Shown here: in pieces, positions 63,317 to 64,000 of the stretch
Position numbering within the stretch: position 1 is the stretch's first letter
How the letters are laid out: the number at the start of each line of letters is the position of its first letter
Assembly: GCF_016863035.1 (NCBI RefSeq)
Contig: NZ_BOOC01000014.1
Location: forward strand, 1 to 64,000
Reading direction: 5' to 3'
Length of the DNA: 64,000 nucleotides
Source of the DNA: Microbispora corallina
Lineage (GTDB): Bacteria; Actinomycetota; Actinomycetes; Streptosporangiales; Streptosporangiaceae
The notes under the pieces: model-generated
Seen by the model: only the letters and a program-made list of their open reading frames with translations
Told to the model about the DNA's origin: nothing
Database searches by the model: none
Program-made: the position numbers and the translations under genes

Positions 63317-64000
63317 TCACGTGCGGTACACCGCTCCGCCGGCGACCTCGTCCTTCGACAGCCGGCGCATCAGGTAGAGCCCTTCGAGGGCGAACTCCAG
63401 GGCCGCCGCGGCGTGGCCGGGGGACTCGTCGCCCTCGCCCATGCCCAGGCGGGCCATGACCTTGGACAGGCCCTCGACCCGGCCGATCCGGCGCAGCAGC
63501 TCGTGGGCCGCGACGAGCTCGCCCGACTCGACCTGGGCGCCCTTGCCGAACCTGTCGAGCAGCGGCGCGAGGTCGGTGCCGCCGAGCGTGCCGCGGAAGG
63601 TCTCGGCCGTCGCGCGGCGCAGCAGGTGGGCGAGCACCTCGATCTCCCGGCCCTCCTCGCTGACCTCGAACTCGACCTTGCCGCGCAGCGTGTGGACCAC
63701 GCCGGGCAGGTCGCACACGCGGGTGACGGGCCGTTCCTCCCCGGTCAGCGCGGCCCGCCGTACGGCGGAGGCGGCGGCCGTCTCGGCGGCGGCGATCGAG
63801 AACCGGGCGGACACCCCGGAGCGGGCGTCCACCGCGGTCGACTCCCGGACCAGCCGGGTGAAGCGGGCGATGACCTCCACCAGGTGGTCGGGCAGGTCGG
63901 CGCCGAGATCGTCGAGGTCCGCCTCCTGGCGGATCAGGACGAGCTCGTCCTCGATCGACTGGGGGTAGTGGGTGCGGATCTCCGCCCCGAACCGGTCCTT
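63317..64000 (-). CDS. Magnesium-chelatase ChlI-like AAA ATPase (C-terminal part, cut by the window edge)
   Basis: The frame stays open to the right edge, so only the last 227 residues are seen. They have the winged lid/helical region of ChlI/MoxR-type ATPases (FGAEIRTHYPQSIEDELVLI, LPDHLVEVIARFTRL, FSIAAAETAAASAVRRAAL). The Walker motifs are outside the window. Adjacent to the VWA gene, as usual for such pairs. Confidence 0.8.
   Translation of the reverse strand, partial: KDRFGAEIRTHYPQSIEDELVLIRQEADLDDLGADLPDHLVEVIARFTRLVRESTAVDARSGVSARFSIAAAETAAASAVRRAALTGEERPVTRVCDLPGVVHTLRGKVEFEVSEEGREIEVLAHLLRRATAETFRGTLGGTDLAPLLDRFGKGAQVESGELVAAHELLRRIGRVEGLSKVMARLGMGEGDESPGHAAAALEFALEGLYLMRRLSKDEVAGGAVYRT

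Noticed and set aside
61306..64000. VWA plus ATPase pair considered as a defence system
   Set aside because: The pair resembles the common ChlI/MoxR-VWA arrangement of actinobacteria, and no effector or defence gene adjoins within the window.

Overview
The window is a very GC-rich actinobacterial chromosome segment, dense with genes that often start with GTG or TTG. The gene order glmU-prs-rplY-pth, then mfd-lipoprotein-mazG-eno-divIC-DUF501-ppx, and further on thiolase-GDSL hydrolase-cbs-metB, follows the order known in Mycobacterium. The accessory content (paralogous secreted peptidases, GntR/acetyltransferase pairs, CGNR regulators, DUF6292-like protein, recurrent GC-rich interspersed repeats) looks more like a filamentous actinomycete of the Streptosporangiales type. 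That last assignment is inference.

Layout. 1-11 kb: the first codons of one secreted peptidase and a complete paralogue with the same upstream region and a CRP-type box; a MarR/methyltransferase divergent pair; a CYTH-CHAD protein; polyphosphate kinase with a Nudix-phosphatase (MutT1 type); a fatty-acid desaturase followed by a TetR regulator with a long charged helix. 11-15.5 kb: tRNA-Gln, glmU, two overlapping micro-ORFs, prs, rplY, pth. 15.5-28.2 kb: a lineage-specific block between pth and mfd holding an exonuclease, an exopolysaccharide priming transferase, cysQ, cysD, cysN, a sulfotransferase, an MFS protein, a kinase-like phosphotransferase, a GH26-like lipoprotein, an APS kinase with a degenerate ATP-sulfurylase-like N-domain, and a methyltransferase. 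28.3-38.5 kb: the conserved mfd to ppx block, then a PadR/HAAS pair. 38.5-45.4 kb: P450, UdgB, an NDH-2 gene behind Rex-like operators, an ACT-domain protein, a deformylase-like protein without its catalytic Glu, an unusual UAA-anticodon tRNA, a ribbon-helix-helix/Clp-N protein and an asparaginase-like protein lacking both catalytic Thr residues. 45.4-64 kb: orphan histidine kinase, BI-1 protein, small genes, thiolase, PQQ-type lipoprotein, GDSL hydrolase, transsulfuration genes, an MFS/CGNR divergent pair, tandem small membrane proteins, GntR and GNAT, and a VWA/AAA-ATPase pair cut by the right edge.

How it fits together. CysD, CysN and CysC make PAPS, the sulfotransferase uses it and CysQ removes the PAP by-product; next to a lipid-linked sugar transferase this suggests a sulfated surface glycan or metabolite. 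The most unusual items are the class-I-shaped UAA tRNA with a Leu-type D-arm and its own promoter, the RHH-ClpN fusion behind a palindromic operator, three enzyme-like proteins that have lost catalytic residues (peptidase Ser to Ile, deformylase HExxH to HLIDH, asparaginase Thr to Val and Leu), and a 66-bp duplicated coupled micro-ORF between cysD and cysN. Rare TTA codons occur in the priming transferase (two) and in the GNAT gene (one), which could link them to UUA-decoding tRNA supply.
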